Below, in pieces: positions 25,877 through 34,677 of a stretch of DNA of 64,000 bases (position 1 is the stretch's first letter; the number at the start of each line of letters is the position of its first letter). The position numbers were made by a program, and so were the translations under genes. The notes beneath the pieces are model-generated. The model was not told where the DNA came from, ran no database searches, and was given only the letters and a program-made list of their open reading frames with translations. The stretch is from Flavobacteriaceae bacterium UBA4166 (GTDB lineage: Bacteria > Bacteroidota > Bacteroidia > Flavobacteriales > Flavobacteriaceae): the NCBI GenBank assembly GCA_002379985.1, contig DFVG01000047.1:115478-179477 (forward strand), written 5' to 3'.

Positions 25877-26014
25877 ATGAAAAATACGTTACAGATCGAC
25901 CCGCTCCCTGCGCGAGACAAGAAAGCAAAAAAGGCAGTGTTTTTTGTTGTTTTTGCCTTTGTTATCTTAGTGGTCGCTCTTAACATTTTCCAATACTTTG
26001 TTTCATATACATAA
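25877..26014 (+). CDS. Small single-TM membrane peptide (45 residues)
   Basis: Short frame ATG-to-TAA with a convincing build: a charged N-terminus (MKNTLQIDPLPARDKKAKK) followed by a single 22-residue hydrophobic helix (AVFFVVFAFVILVVALNIFQ) and a short tail. It lies 67 bases after the response-regulator gene and is followed by a strong terminator, which supports its being expressed, either with the two-component operon or from a nearby promoter. No family was recognised. Confidence 0.6.
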   Translation: MKNTLQIDPLPARDKKAKKAVFFVVFAFVILVVALNIFQYFVSYT

Positions 26015-26038
26015 GTTTTAAATACAGCTAACTAACCG

Positions 26039-26068
26039 AAAACCCCCAACATATGTTGGGGGTTTTTT
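26039..26068. terminator. Bidirectional terminator between the small peptide gene and sucB
   Basis: CCCCCAAC (26043-26050) pairs with GTTGGGGG (26055-26062) around ATAT. A-run and T-run flank it, so it can serve both converging units. Confidence 0.85.
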
Positions 26069-26097
26069 CGTATATGTATTTAAAAAATATTGAGAAA

Positions 26098-27402
26098 CTA
26101 CAGCTCGAGTGCTTTTTTAACATCGTTATCCATTAACAGTTCTTCTGGACTTTCCAAGGCTTCCTTGATCGCCACTAAGAAACCAACCGATTCACGACCG
26201 TCAATAATACGGTGATCGTAACTCAACGCCACGTACATGATAGGTGCGATAGCAATAGCACCATCTTTAGCAATAGGTCGCTCTACGATATTGTGCATTC
26301 CTAAGATAGCAGATTGTGGTGGGTTGATAATAGGGGTTGACAACATGCTTCCAAACACGCCTCCATTGGAGATCGTAAACGTACCTCCGGTCATTTCATC
26401 CACAGTAATCTGTCCATCACGCGCACGAATTGCCAAGCGTTTCACTTCGCTTTCTACGCCTCTAAAAGTAAGATTTTCAGCATTTCGAATAACGGGCACC
26501 ATCAAGCCTTTTGGACCTGAAACCGCAATGGAAATATCTTTATAATCGTAGGTGATCTTATAATCCCCATCGATCATCGAGTTCACTTCAGGGTACATTT
26601 CTAAGGCACGTACCACTGCCAAGGTAAAGAACGACATAAAGCCAAGGCTTACCCCATGCTTTTCCTTAAAGGTTTCTTTATATTCCTTCCGAAGGTCAAA
26701 AATAGGCGTCATGTCCACCTCATTGAAGGTGGTAAGCATCGCCGTTTCGTTCTTCGCTGAAACCAGGCGCTCTGCCACTTTACGACGCAACATCGAAAGC
26801 TTTTTACGTTCAGAGCCGCGACTTCCGTTGCCCGGAGTTCCCATGGAAGGCTGTGCGTTTTCTGCATCATTCTTGGTAATGCGACCATCTCTACCACTTC
26901 CCTTTACGGTCTTGGGATCGATCTCTTTTTCGTCTAAGATTTTCTTTGCCGCCGGCGAAGGGGTGCCGGTTGCATAGGTTTTATCTTGTGTTTGGTCTGG
27001 CGTACTCGATTTGGAAGGCGTTTCCGTTTTTGCTTCAGCCTTATCGCCGCTGTCTTTATTTTCGGCTTGTTGCTTGTCTAGATCTGGACCTGCATTCTCA
27101 GCACCTTTCTCGTCCCCCGGATTCTTATAGGTTTCAGTAGTATCGTCTCCACCGCCCGGTTTTTCAGCTTCCGTGTCGATCAAACAAACTACTTCCCCAA
27201 CGGCTACCGCATCGCCTTCTTCCGCTTTAAGCGTAATAATTCCGCTGGCCTCAGCAGGAAGCTCTAGCGTTGCTTTGTCGCTATCCACTTCTGCAATGGC
27301 TTGGTCTTTTTCCACCCAGTCGCCATCTTCTACCAACCACTGTGCGATTTCTACTTCGGTTATGGACTCTCCCGGTGAAGGGACTTTCATTTCTAATGCC
27401 AT
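26098..27402 (-). CDS. sucB: 2-oxoglutarate dehydrogenase E2 (dihydrolipoamide succinyltransferase)
   Basis: Transfers the succinyl group from E1 to CoA in the TCA cycle. It has 434 residues and three domains. The lipoyl domain has Lys43 in VDSDKATLELP. A long Gln/Lys/Glu/Thr-rich linker follows (about residues 80-145), then an E1/E3-binding domain (SPAAKKILDEKEID, and GSGRDGRITKNDAE). The C-terminal catalytic domain has the His-x3-Asp-Gly motif SYDHRIIDGRES. A gap of 29 bases separates it from sucA in the same operon. E3 is not in the window. Confidence 0.95.
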   Translation of the reverse strand: MALEMKVPSPGESITEVEIAQWLVEDGDWVEKDQAIAEVDSDKATLELPAEASGIITLKAEEGDAVAVGEVVCLIDTEAEKPGGGDDTTETYKNPGDEKGAENAGPDLDKQQAENKDSGDKAEAKTETPSKSSTPDQTQDKTYATGTPSPAAKKILDEKEIDPKTVKGSGRDGRITKNDAENAQPSMGTPGNGSRGSERKKLSMLRRKVAERLVSAKNETAMLTTFNEVDMTPIFDLRKEYKETFKEKHGVSLGFMSFFTLAVVRALEMYPEVNSMIDGDYKITYDYKDISIAVSGPKGLMVPVIRNAENLTFRGVESEVKRLAIRARDGQITVDEMTGGTFTISNGGVFGSMLSTPIINPPQSAILGMHNIVERPIAKDGAIAIAPIMYVALSYDHRIIDGRESVGFLVAIKEALESPEELLMDNDVKKALEL

Positions 27403-27431
27403 AGTATTCTAGTTTTCCGAATTCGTTTCGG

Positions 27432-30182
27432 TTATTCGTTATCAGTTTTATTAAATACGTCCTCGATCACACGTTGATGCCTTGCTTTGCTTCGAACCGC
27501 GCTACCGGATGCCGGAGCCGCGTAAATCTTTCGACTGCAAACACGCCAGTTTCTCGCTTCTTCCAAATGCATCAACATATGTGAGTAGGCGCCCATATTT
27601 CTAGGTTCTTCCTGAGCCCAAACAATATCTGTTGCCTTCTTATATTTTTTAAGTGTTTTTTCTATTTCTTTCTTCGGAAGCGGGAACAATTGTTCCAAAC
27701 GAACCAAAGCAACATCCTTTCGTTTCTCTTCTTCTTTCACTTCCAATAGATCATAATAGAATTTCCCGCTTACAAACACTAAACTTGTTACTTCCGAAGC
27801 TTTTGCGGTAGGGTCGTCTATCAACGTTTGGAACGTTCCTTCTGCCAATTCTTCTTTGGTAGAAACTACTTTCGGGTGTCGCAACAAACTCTTCGGTGTG
27901 AATACGATCAAAGGTTTTCTAAAATCTACCTTCATTTGTCTGCGCAACAAATGGTAGAAATTTGCCGGTGTGGTACAATCGGCGATGTACATATTGTCTT
28001 TCGCACACAATTGTAAATAGCGCTCCATACGGGCTGAAGAGTGCTCCGCTCCTTGTCCTTCGTACCCATGTGGCAACAACATCACCAATCCGTTTTGCAA
28101 TTTCCACTTATCTTCCGCAGCAGAAATATATTGATCGATCATGATCTGTGCTCCATTGCTGAAATCTCCAAACTGCGCCTCCCAGATGGTCAATGTCTTC
28201 GGACTCGCCATGGCGTATCCATAGTCAAACCCAACGACGCCATATTCCGAAAGCAATGAATTATAAATATAGAAGTCGCCCTGCTTTCCCGAGAGATCAT
28301 TATGCAACACAATTTCTTCTTCACTATCTTCAACCTTTACCACAGCATGGCGGTGCGAAAAGGTACCTCGCTCAATATCTTGACCGGTCATACGTACATC
28401 ATACCCTTCTTTTAATAAGGTAGCATACGCCAACAATTCTCCCATGGCCCAATCGAGTTTGTTGTCGTCAAAATACATTTTATGACGCGCCTCAATGAGC
28501 TTGGAGATCTTTCTCAAGAATTTTTTGTCCTTCGGAAGTTGCGTAATCGTTTCTGCAATTTCTGTTAATTCTTTTATTGGGAATGTTGTATCTGTCGCGG
28601 CCATCATCTTATCCTCTTCCGCATAGTGGAATCCATCCCACTCGTCTTTCATGATCGCGGTGATCTCAGTCTTGTCTTCTTTTCGAGAATCCTCTAGTTT
28701 TTCCTCCAGCTTGTCTTTGTATTCCTGCTCTAACTGCTTGGTAAATCCTTCTTCAATAATGCCTTGCTTAAAGAGCTTTTCGGCATAAATGTCTCGCGGA
28801 TTACTATGCTTTGAGATCGCTTTGTACAGTTTAGGCTGTGTAAAACGTGGCTCATCTCCTTCGTTATGACCGTATTTACGATATCCTAGCAAGTCAATAA
28901 ATACGTCGCGACCAAACTCCATTCTAAAATCGAGCGCGAAAAGCACGGCGTGCACCACAGCCTCTGCGTCGTCTGCATTCACGTGAAGTACGGGCGAAAG
29001 GGTTACTTTTCCCACATCGGTACAATAGGTAGATGAACGGCCGTCTAGATAATTGGTGGTAAAACCAACTTGATTATTGACGACCAAATGTATGGTACCT
29101 CCCGTTTTGTAACCATCTAATTGTGCCATTTGAACGATCTCATAGACAATTCCTTGCCCGGCGATCGCAGCATCCCCATGCACTACGATTGGCAATACTT
29201 TCTTTAGTTCTTGTTTGTGATGGCGGTCTTGTTTTGCTCTAGCGATTCCTTGAACCACGGCCCCTACCGTTTCTAGGTGAGACGGGTTAGGAGCAATGTT
29301 CAGATTGATCTCTTTACCACTATCAGTGGTTCTTTTGGAGGTCCAACCCAAGTGATATTTTACATCGCCATCAAAAATATCTTGGGCGTAATCTTTCCCA
29401 TCGAATTCGCTAAAAATGTCTTTGGCACTTTTTCCGAAGATATTCGTCAAGGTACTCAAACGCCCACGGTGAGCCATTCCCATCACAAATTCTTCTACCC
29501 CTTTTTCGGCGGCATTTTCTATTAAGGCATCTAGCGCAGGAATTAAACTCTCACCGCCTTCCAGACTAAATCGTTTTTGACCTACATACTTGGTATGCAA
29601 GAAATTTTCAAAAGAAACGGCTTCATTGAGTTTTTGGAGGATATGTATTTTTTGTTCTTTGGAAAATTGTGGCTGATTGTCATTAACATTCAGCTTTTTC
29701 TGAATCCACTCAATCTCTTCGGGCTTTCGAATGTACATGTATTCGATCCCGATACTATCACAATAGATACTATTGAGGTGCTGTAGGATATTCTCTAGGG
29801 TGGTTTCCCCTATTCCCAGGATTTCACCCGCTTTGAAGACTGTGGAAAGATCGTCTTCCGAAAGGCCAAAATTCTCAATGGCGAGGGTTGGGACATATTT
29901 TCTACGTTCTCGAACAGGATTGGTCTTTGTAAAAAGGTGTCCACGACTCCGATACCCGTCAATCAACTGAATGACTTGAAATTCTTTCCGAACGGATTCC
30001 GGAAGGGCTTCACCGGGAGCGATCCCAATGGCTTCGAGTGAATCACTTTCCAACCCAAAATCAAATCCCTGAAAAAATGCGCGCCAACTAGGCTCCACGC
30101 TATCGGGATATTGTAGGTATTTATCGTAAAGTGCTGCGATTTGTGCGGGATGTACCGCGTTTAGAAAAGAATATCGGTCCAT
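27432..30182 (-). CDS. sucA: 2-oxoglutarate dehydrogenase E1 (thiamine-dependent decarboxylase)
   Basis: Decarboxylates 2-oxoglutarate with thiamine diphosphate. The start is put at the ATG complementary to 30180-30182 (MDRYSFLNAVHPAQIAALY), giving 916 residues, close to the family's usual 900-950. The N-terminal segment that binds E2 is present (LYDKYLQYPDSVEPSWRAFF). The TPP region includes GMAHRGRLSTLTNIFGK, VHGDAAIAGQGIVYE and NNQVGFTT. The C-terminal domain has PHGYEGQGAEHSSARMERYL. It lies downstream of the polyprenyl synthase gene and has its own candidate promoter. Confidence 0.96.
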   Translation of the reverse strand: MDRYSFLNAVHPAQIAALYDKYLQYPDSVEPSWRAFFQGFDFGLESDSLEAIGIAPGEALPESVRKEFQVIQLIDGYRSRGHLFTKTNPVRERRKYVPTLAIENFGLSEDDLSTVFKAGEILGIGETTLENILQHLNSIYCDSIGIEYMYIRKPEEIEWIQKKLNVNDNQPQFSKEQKIHILQKLNEAVSFENFLHTKYVGQKRFSLEGGESLIPALDALIENAAEKGVEEFVMGMAHRGRLSTLTNIFGKSAKDIFSEFDGKDYAQDIFDGDVKYHLGWTSKRTTDSGKEINLNIAPNPSHLETVGAVVQGIARAKQDRHHKQELKKVLPIVVHGDAAIAGQGIVYEIVQMAQLDGYKTGGTIHLVVNNQVGFTTNYLDGRSSTYCTDVGKVTLSPVLHVNADDAEAVVHAVLFALDFRMEFGRDVFIDLLGYRKYGHNEGDEPRFTQPKLYKAISKHSNPRDIYAEKLFKQGIIEEGFTKQLEQEYKDKLEEKLEDSRKEDKTEITAIMKDEWDGFHYAEEDKMMAATDTTFPIKELTEIAETITQLPKDKKFLRKISKLIEARHKMYFDDNKLDWAMGELLAYATLLKEGYDVRMTGQDIERGTFSHRHAVVKVEDSEEEIVLHNDLSGKQGDFYIYNSLLSEYGVVGFDYGYAMASPKTLTIWEAQFGDFSNGAQIMIDQYISAAEDKWKLQNGLVMLLPHGYEGQGAEHSSARMERYLQLCAKDNMYIADCTTPANFYHLLRRQMKVDFRKPLIVFTPKSLLRHPKVVSTKEELAEGTFQTLIDDPTAKASEVTSLVFVSGKFYYDLLEVKEEEKRKDVALVRLEQLFPLPKKEIEKTLKKYKKATDIVWAQEEPRNMGAYSHMLMHLEEARNWRVCSRKIYAAPASGSAVRSKARHQRVIEDVFNKTDNE

Positions 30183-30218
30183 AGTAGGAGTGCCCTGGTT
30201 CTGTTTTTTGAAACGGTA

Positions 30219-30226
30219 CAAAAATA
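30219..30226 (-). promoter_or_regulatory. -7 element of sucA-sucB
   Basis: Minus strand TATTTTTG, a perfect TAnnTTTG, 36 bases before the sucA ATG. No clear -33 TTG was seen. Confidence 0.5.
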
Positions 30227-30310
30227 CAATAATTCCAAGAACTACCGTGGGTTAACTCGCAGATTTATCGCCTTAATTCCTTAAAATTTTGTGAAGAGAA
30301 TACGAAGATT

Positions 30311-31285
30311 TTAAACTGTACGTCGCATTAACCATTGTCCGAATTCACGCAAGGTCGCTTTATTGGTCTCTTCCATTTTAACGGAGCTCAACACTGTATT
30401 TGCCTTTTCAGTATAGAATTCTATTTCCCGTTGCAGAGCTTCATCTGCACCCGTATTGACAAAAATCCTCTTCACCGCCGCGATCTTCTCTTGAGGATCC
30501 TTTGGAGTAATACTGGAAAGGCTTTCCAGTTCTTTCGCCTGTAAAGGTGAAGCATTGTTCATGGCCGTAATGTATAGGAAGGTCTTTTTGTTCGCGATAA
30601 TATCTCCCCCTACTTGTTTTCCAAAAGTCTTTGGGTTTCCGAAGGCATCTAAATAATCATCTTGTAATTGAAAAGCGATGCCCAAATTTCTTCCAAATTC
30701 GTACATATTATCTTTACAACGCTCACTCGCCCCAGCCACGATGGCACCCATTTTCATAGCAGCCCCTAACAATACGGCGGTTTTATAATCGATCATTTTT
30801 ATGTAGGCCTCTAAGGTGACATCATCACGGGTTTCAAAATCAACATCGTACTGCTGTCCTTCACAAACTTCGATCGCTGTTTTGCTAAAAAGCTTTGCCA
30901 ATTCCCGAAATCGCTCCGCAGGATAGGCCTCGAACAGCTGATACGCTAAGATCAACATCGCATCTCCCGAAAGTATTCCAGTGTTCACATCCCATTTTTC
31001 GTGCACCGTTTGATGCCCTCTTCGCAACGGAGCCTCATCCATGATATCGTCATGAATTAGTGAAAAATTGTGGAATAATTCTACCGCCAAAGCAGCTGGC
31101 ATCGCCTGCTCACAATCTGCCTGAAAGAAATCACAGGTCATCAAAGTTAACGCAGGTCGTAATCGTTTGCCACCTAATTGTAGAATGTACTGTATGGGTT
31201 CATACAAATGCTTAGGTTCTTTATCGGGGATCGTGGCTTCGATATGCTTTTGTAGTCGCTCACCGTAAGATGTTAGTAATTCCAT
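30311..31285 (-). CDS. Polyprenyl diphosphate synthase
   Basis: All-trans isoprenyl chain elongation enzyme, 324 residues. The first aspartate-rich motif is LIHDDIMDEAP (Asp79, Asp80, Asp83) with no two-residue insertion. The second is FQLQDDYLDAFG with KTFGKQVGGDI after it. Phe74 lies five residues before the first motif, a position that limits chain length in related enzymes. The product could be farnesyl, geranylgeranyl or the longer chain for menaquinone; the sequence alone does not decide. The start codon sits four bases after a -7-like element, suggesting a leaderless mRNA. sucA follows 128 bases downstream. Confidence 0.88.
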   Translation of the reverse strand: MELLTSYGERLQKHIEATIPDKEPKHLYEPIQYILQLGGKRLRPALTLMTCDFFQADCEQAMPAALAVELFHNFSLIHDDIMDEAPLRRGHQTVHEKWDVNTGILSGDAMLILAYQLFEAYPAERFRELAKLFSKTAIEVCEGQQYDVDFETRDDVTLEAYIKMIDYKTAVLLGAAMKMGAIVAGASERCKDNMYEFGRNLGIAFQLQDDYLDAFGNPKTFGKQVGGDIIANKKTFLYITAMNNASPLQAKELESLSSITPKDPQEKIAAVKRIFVNTGADEALQREIEFYTEKANTVLSSVKMEETNKATLREFGQWLMRRTV

Positions 31286-31289
31286 CGTG

Positions 31290-31297
31290 CAAATTTG
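31290..31297 (-). promoter_or_regulatory. -7-like element four bases from the polyprenyl synthase start
   Basis: Minus strand CAAATTTG, one mismatch from TAnnTTTG, followed by four bases (CACG) and the ATG at 31285. The same spacing is seen at five other genes in the window. Confidence 0.45.
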
Positions 31298-31382
31298 CCG
31301 CTAAAATACGGGATTCAGCATAACTGCGCTTCAAAAAATCAAACGACTTCTACCGGGCAATGTTAAATAATTGTAAAACTTA

Positions 31383-31424
31383 GGAAACTTTTTTTGTTTT
31401 TAAAGTTTCCTCGCAATATCTTTG
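31383..31424 (+). promoter_or_regulatory. Promoter of the tetR-efflux operon with overlapping palindromic operator
   Basis: Promoter: TTTG (31393-31396), a 20-base spacer, and a perfect -7 TATCTTTG (31417-31424). Over it lies a perfect 9-base inverted repeat, GGAAACTTT (31383-31391) and AAAGTTTCC (31402-31410), with a 10-base spacer. The dyad covers the -33 element and the upstream half of the spacer, where a bound repressor would block polymerase. The TetR protein encoded immediately downstream is the obvious candidate. Confidence 0.7.
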
Positions 31425-31432
31425 CGCCTGTT

Positions 31433-32041
31433 ATGAAAGAAAAAATCATTGAAAAATCAGCTGAAATGTTCTTGAACCTAGGGTTTAAGAGTGTCACCAT
31501 GGATGATATCGCACAGGAAATGGGGATTTCAAAAAAGACCATTTATTTGCATTTCAAAAACAAGACCGAGCTTGTCCATGAAACGGTGATGAGTGTATTT
31601 CACGATATCGTATGTGGTATCGATCACATTCGGGAGCAGTCGAAAGACCCTATTGAAGAGTTATTTGAAATTAAAAAGTTTGCCATGGTGCATCTTAAAT
31701 ATGAGAAAAGCTCTCCGCAATATCAACTTCAAAAATATTACCCAGAAGTCTATGCGGCTGTGACCGAAAAGAAATTTGAGAACATGAACGAATGTACGGT
31801 CGCAAATTTGGAACGCGGCGTCGCTTCAGGAGTATACCGAAGCAATATTGACGTACCTTTTATATCGCGAATCTACTTTTTGTGTTTAAGCGGACTTTCA
31901 GATGAGTCGTATTTTCCGACAGATCGCTTTCCGAAGATCAAAACCATGGCTGATTTCTTAGAATATCACCTACGCGGCATTGTGACCGCAAAAGGTGCCA
32001 AAAAATTAGACACCCTACTTAACCAACAAGAAAATGCATAG
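31433..32041 (+). CDS. TetR family transcriptional regulator of the efflux operon
   Basis: Repressor of 202 residues. The ATG at 31433 is used; an in-frame TTG at 31394 lies inside the -33 element. The N-terminal HTH spans about residues 20-46 (VTMDDIAQEMGISKKTIYLHF), very close to the TetR consensus. The C-terminal helical ligand domain is variable, as usual. It is first in a four-gene operon with TolC, adaptor and RND permease genes, overlapping the TolC gene by eight bases. It probably represses its own operon through the dyad at 31383-31410 and releases it when bound by an efflux substrate. Confidence 0.92.
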   Translation: MKEKIIEKSAEMFLNLGFKSVTMDDIAQEMGISKKTIYLHFKNKTELVHETVMSVFHDIVCGIDHIREQSKDPIEELFEIKKFAMVHLKYEKSSPQYQLQKYYPEVYAAVTEKKFENMNECTVANLERGVASGVYRSNIDVPFISRIYFLCLSGLSDESYFPTDRFPKIKTMADFLEYHLRGIVTAKGAKKLDTLLNQQENA

Positions 32042-33413
32042 AATCTATTCTCTATTCATCGTATGTATCATCGGATTTTCTGCAACCGCCCAGCAAGGAT
32101 CCTCTTATTCTTTTTCGCTTGAAGAGGCAGTTGCCTTTGCCCTTGACAGCAATTACACTGCGCTCAATGCCCGTCGTGATATCGCCAAGGCACTCAAGCA
32201 GAAATGGGAGACCACCGCAACCGGCTTACCGCAGATCAGCGCGAATATTTCCTATCAATACAATATTAAACAGCCGGTAACACTTCTCCCCGCAGAAATT
32301 ACCGGTGGACCTCCGGGCACCTTCGTTCCGGTGACTTTTGGAACGAAGCAAAATGCGAATGCTGTGGCAACGCTAAATCAACTTATCTTCGATGGAAGTT
32401 ATTTGGTGGGACTTCAAGCCGCGAAAGCGTTCTTGGATTTTTCTGAAAATGCTACGGAAAAAACCAATCTCGAAGTGCGCAAGGGGATTATTAATGCTTA
32501 TGGCAGTGTTTTATTAGCAGAAGAACTCGTTGCCATTTTTGAAAAGAATAAAGCTGCTTTGGAAGAAAACCTTTTTGAAACCCGAAAGATCTATGAAAAT
32601 GGTCTCACCGAAGAAGAAAGCGTTGAGCAATTAGAAGTGACCCTTCTTGATGTAGAGACACAATTGAGCAATGCGCGAAGAAGCGCGCTCATCGCACGAC
32701 AAATGTTCAATGTAGCACTGGGAATTCCTACCGAAAGTTTGGTGATCTTTGAAGATGATCTGGATGAACTAGCGTTGAATAACAGCTCGCTTCAACTGTT
32801 GCAGGAAGATCTTTCCATCGAAAATAATGTGGATTATAAGATCGCGTACAACCTTACCGAGCAGCGCTCCTTAGAAATGAAATTGGAAAAAAGCAAGGCA
32901 CTTCCCAGCATCTCAGCCTTTGTTAATTATGGTACTCAAGCTAACAGCAATGATTTTACATTTTTAGACAGCGATCAACGCTGGTTTCAATCGTCTGTGC
33001 TAGGCGTGAGTATGAACATCCCTATTTTCAGCAGCGGACAAAGAAGTGCGCGTACCCAACAAGCAAAAATCGCGCTGGAACAGGCTGAAACCGAATTAGA
33101 AGAAACCGTTCAAAACGTGCGACTTGCCCTAAATACAGCCCGCAGTAACTTTCAGTTTGCTATCGAAAAATATGAAAATGCCAAAAAGAACATCGCGCTG
33201 GCAGAACGTATCGAATCGAAGAATCAAGTGAAATTTACGGAAGGTTTGAGCACCAGTTTCGATCTAAGACAGGCACAAACACAATTGTACTCAGCGCAAC
33301 AACAATACTTTCAGTCAATGCTAGACCTCATCAATGCAAAAGCTGAAATTGAAACCGTATTGAATACGCCAGATGTGCGCATCGATTCCGAAGAAATAAA
33401 AAAGAACTATTAA
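32034..33413 (+). CDS. TolC family outer-membrane efflux protein
   Basis: Outer-membrane channel of a tripartite pump, 459 residues, with signal peptide (MHRIYSLFIVCIIGFSATAQ). It shows the duplicated TolC layout: two long helical hairpins, each rich in Ala, Gln and Glu (residues about 30-230 and 245-450, the latter with KALPSISAFVNYGTQ and QQYFQSMLDLINAKAEIE). The start codon lies inside the end of tetR (8-base overlap), and a 36-base spacer leads to the adaptor gene. Confidence 0.93.
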   Translation: MHRIYSLFIVCIIGFSATAQQGSSYSFSLEEAVAFALDSNYTALNARRDIAKALKQKWETTATGLPQISANISYQYNIKQPVTLLPAEITGGPPGTFVPVTFGTKQNANAVATLNQLIFDGSYLVGLQAAKAFLDFSENATEKTNLEVRKGIINAYGSVLLAEELVAIFEKNKAALEENLFETRKIYENGLTEEESVEQLEVTLLDVETQLSNARRSALIARQMFNVALGIPTESLVIFEDDLDELALNNSSLQLLQEDLSIENNVDYKIAYNLTEQRSLEMKLEKSKALPSISAFVNYGTQANSNDFTFLDSDQRWFQSSVLGVSMNIPIFSSGQRSARTQQAKIALEQAETELEETVQNVRLALNTARSNFQFAIEKYENAKKNIALAERIESKNQVKFTEGLSTSFDLRQAQTQLYSAQQQYFQSMLDLINAKAEIETVLNTPDVRIDSEEIKKNY

Positions 33414-33449
33414 AAAACAGTTTTTCTGTTAACCAATCAAGACACAATA

Positions 33450-34643
33450 ATGAAACATAGAACAAAACATATCATGAAAAATCTGCTCCTCTTATTTTCA
33501 GTCGGATTTCTGCTTTCCTCGTGTGGCGGCGGAGGTGATAACAACTCCTTAGAGGCAGTATTGTCTTCAGGTGATGTAGCGACGCTTCAGGCAAAGAAAG
33601 ATGAACTGGTTACTCAACAGCAAGACATTCAGCAACAAGTAAAGCAGTTAGATGCCAAACTGAAAGAACTCAATCCTGAACGTAACGTACCTTTGATCAC
33701 CACCTTTGTGGCCACAGACACGTTGTTCAAGCATTATGTAGAATTACAAGGTAGTGTTGAGACCAAGCAGAATTTGGTCATTACTCCCGAAATGGGCGGC
33801 ATCCTAGAACGCGTTTACGTAAAAGAGGGTGACAAGGTTGCTAAAGGACAGTTACTTGCAAAGATCGATGACGGCGGATTAAGTCAGCAACTCGCACAAT
33901 TGCAAGTGCAAGCGGATCTTGCCAAAACTACGTTCGAACGTCAAGAACGCCTCTGGAATCAGAAGATCGGAAGCGAAATACAATACCTTCAAGCAAAATC
34001 AAACTACGAAGGACAACAAGAAGCCGTAGCCCAATTGAAGCGTCAATTGGCAAAAGCCAATGTGCGCGCTCCTTTTTCAGGAACCATTGATAATGTGATC
34101 ACAGAGCAAGGAAGCGTGGTTTCTCCGGGACAAACAGCACTAATGCGCTTGGTAAACCTAAGTGACATGTACATTGAAACCGACGTGCCCGAAACCTACC
34201 TCACCGATGTGACCGTAGGAAAAGAAGTAGAAGTGATGTTCCCGGTGCTCGGAAAAAAAGTAACGACAGAGATCCGCCAAACAGGAGACTTTATCAATCC
34301 CGACAACAGAACCTATATGGCCGAAATTGCGGTGCCCAATGAAGACAAAACCATCAAACCGAATTTAACAGCGCGTTTGAAGATCAACGATTACACAAAG
34401 GAGAATGCAATTTTGATCCCACAGAGTATCATTTCTGAAAATGCCGATGGCGAACAATATGTCTATGTCCTTACCGAAAAAGATGGAGACAAAGCGGTAG
34501 CGCAACGCGTGATCATTGAAACCGGAAAGACACAGGGAGATATTATTGAAGTCGTTAGTGGCTTGTCACCCGGAGTAGAGATCATCGATGAAGGAGCACG
34601 TAGTGTTAAAGAGGGGCAAACCGTAATGATCATCAACCAATAG
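33450..34643 (+). CDS. RND efflux periplasmic adaptor lipoprotein (membrane fusion protein)
   Basis: Adaptor of 397 residues. A lipobox (LLSSC followed by Gly residues) ends the signal peptide, so it is anchored as a lipoprotein. A coiled-coil segment (about residues 45-75) precedes the core. The lipoyl-like half motif GILERVYVKEGDKVAKGQLL is followed by an alpha-hairpin and the second half ANVRAPFSGTIDNVITEQGS. Beta-barrel and membrane-proximal domains end the protein. An in-frame ATG at 33474 would give a shorter and equally good signal peptide. The position between TolC and RND genes fixes its role. Confidence 0.93.
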   Translation: MKHRTKHIMKNLLLLFSVGFLLSSCGGGGDNNSLEAVLSSGDVATLQAKKDELVTQQQDIQQQVKQLDAKLKELNPERNVPLITTFVATDTLFKHYVELQGSVETKQNLVITPEMGGILERVYVKEGDKVAKGQLLAKIDDGGLSQQLAQLQVQADLAKTTFERQERLWNQKIGSEIQYLQAKSNYEGQQEAVAQLKRQLAKANVRAPFSGTIDNVITEQGSVVSPGQTALMRLVNLSDMYIETDVPETYLTDVTVGKEVEVMFPVLGKKVTTEIRQTGDFINPDNRTYMAEIAVPNEDKTIKPNLTARLKINDYTKENAILIPQSIISENADGEQYVYVLTEKDGDKAVAQRVIIETGKTQGDIIEVVSGLSPGVEIIDEGARSVKEGQTVMIINQ

Positions 34644-34677
34644 AAAGGCGCACGTTTCATATTCAAAACGTATAAGA

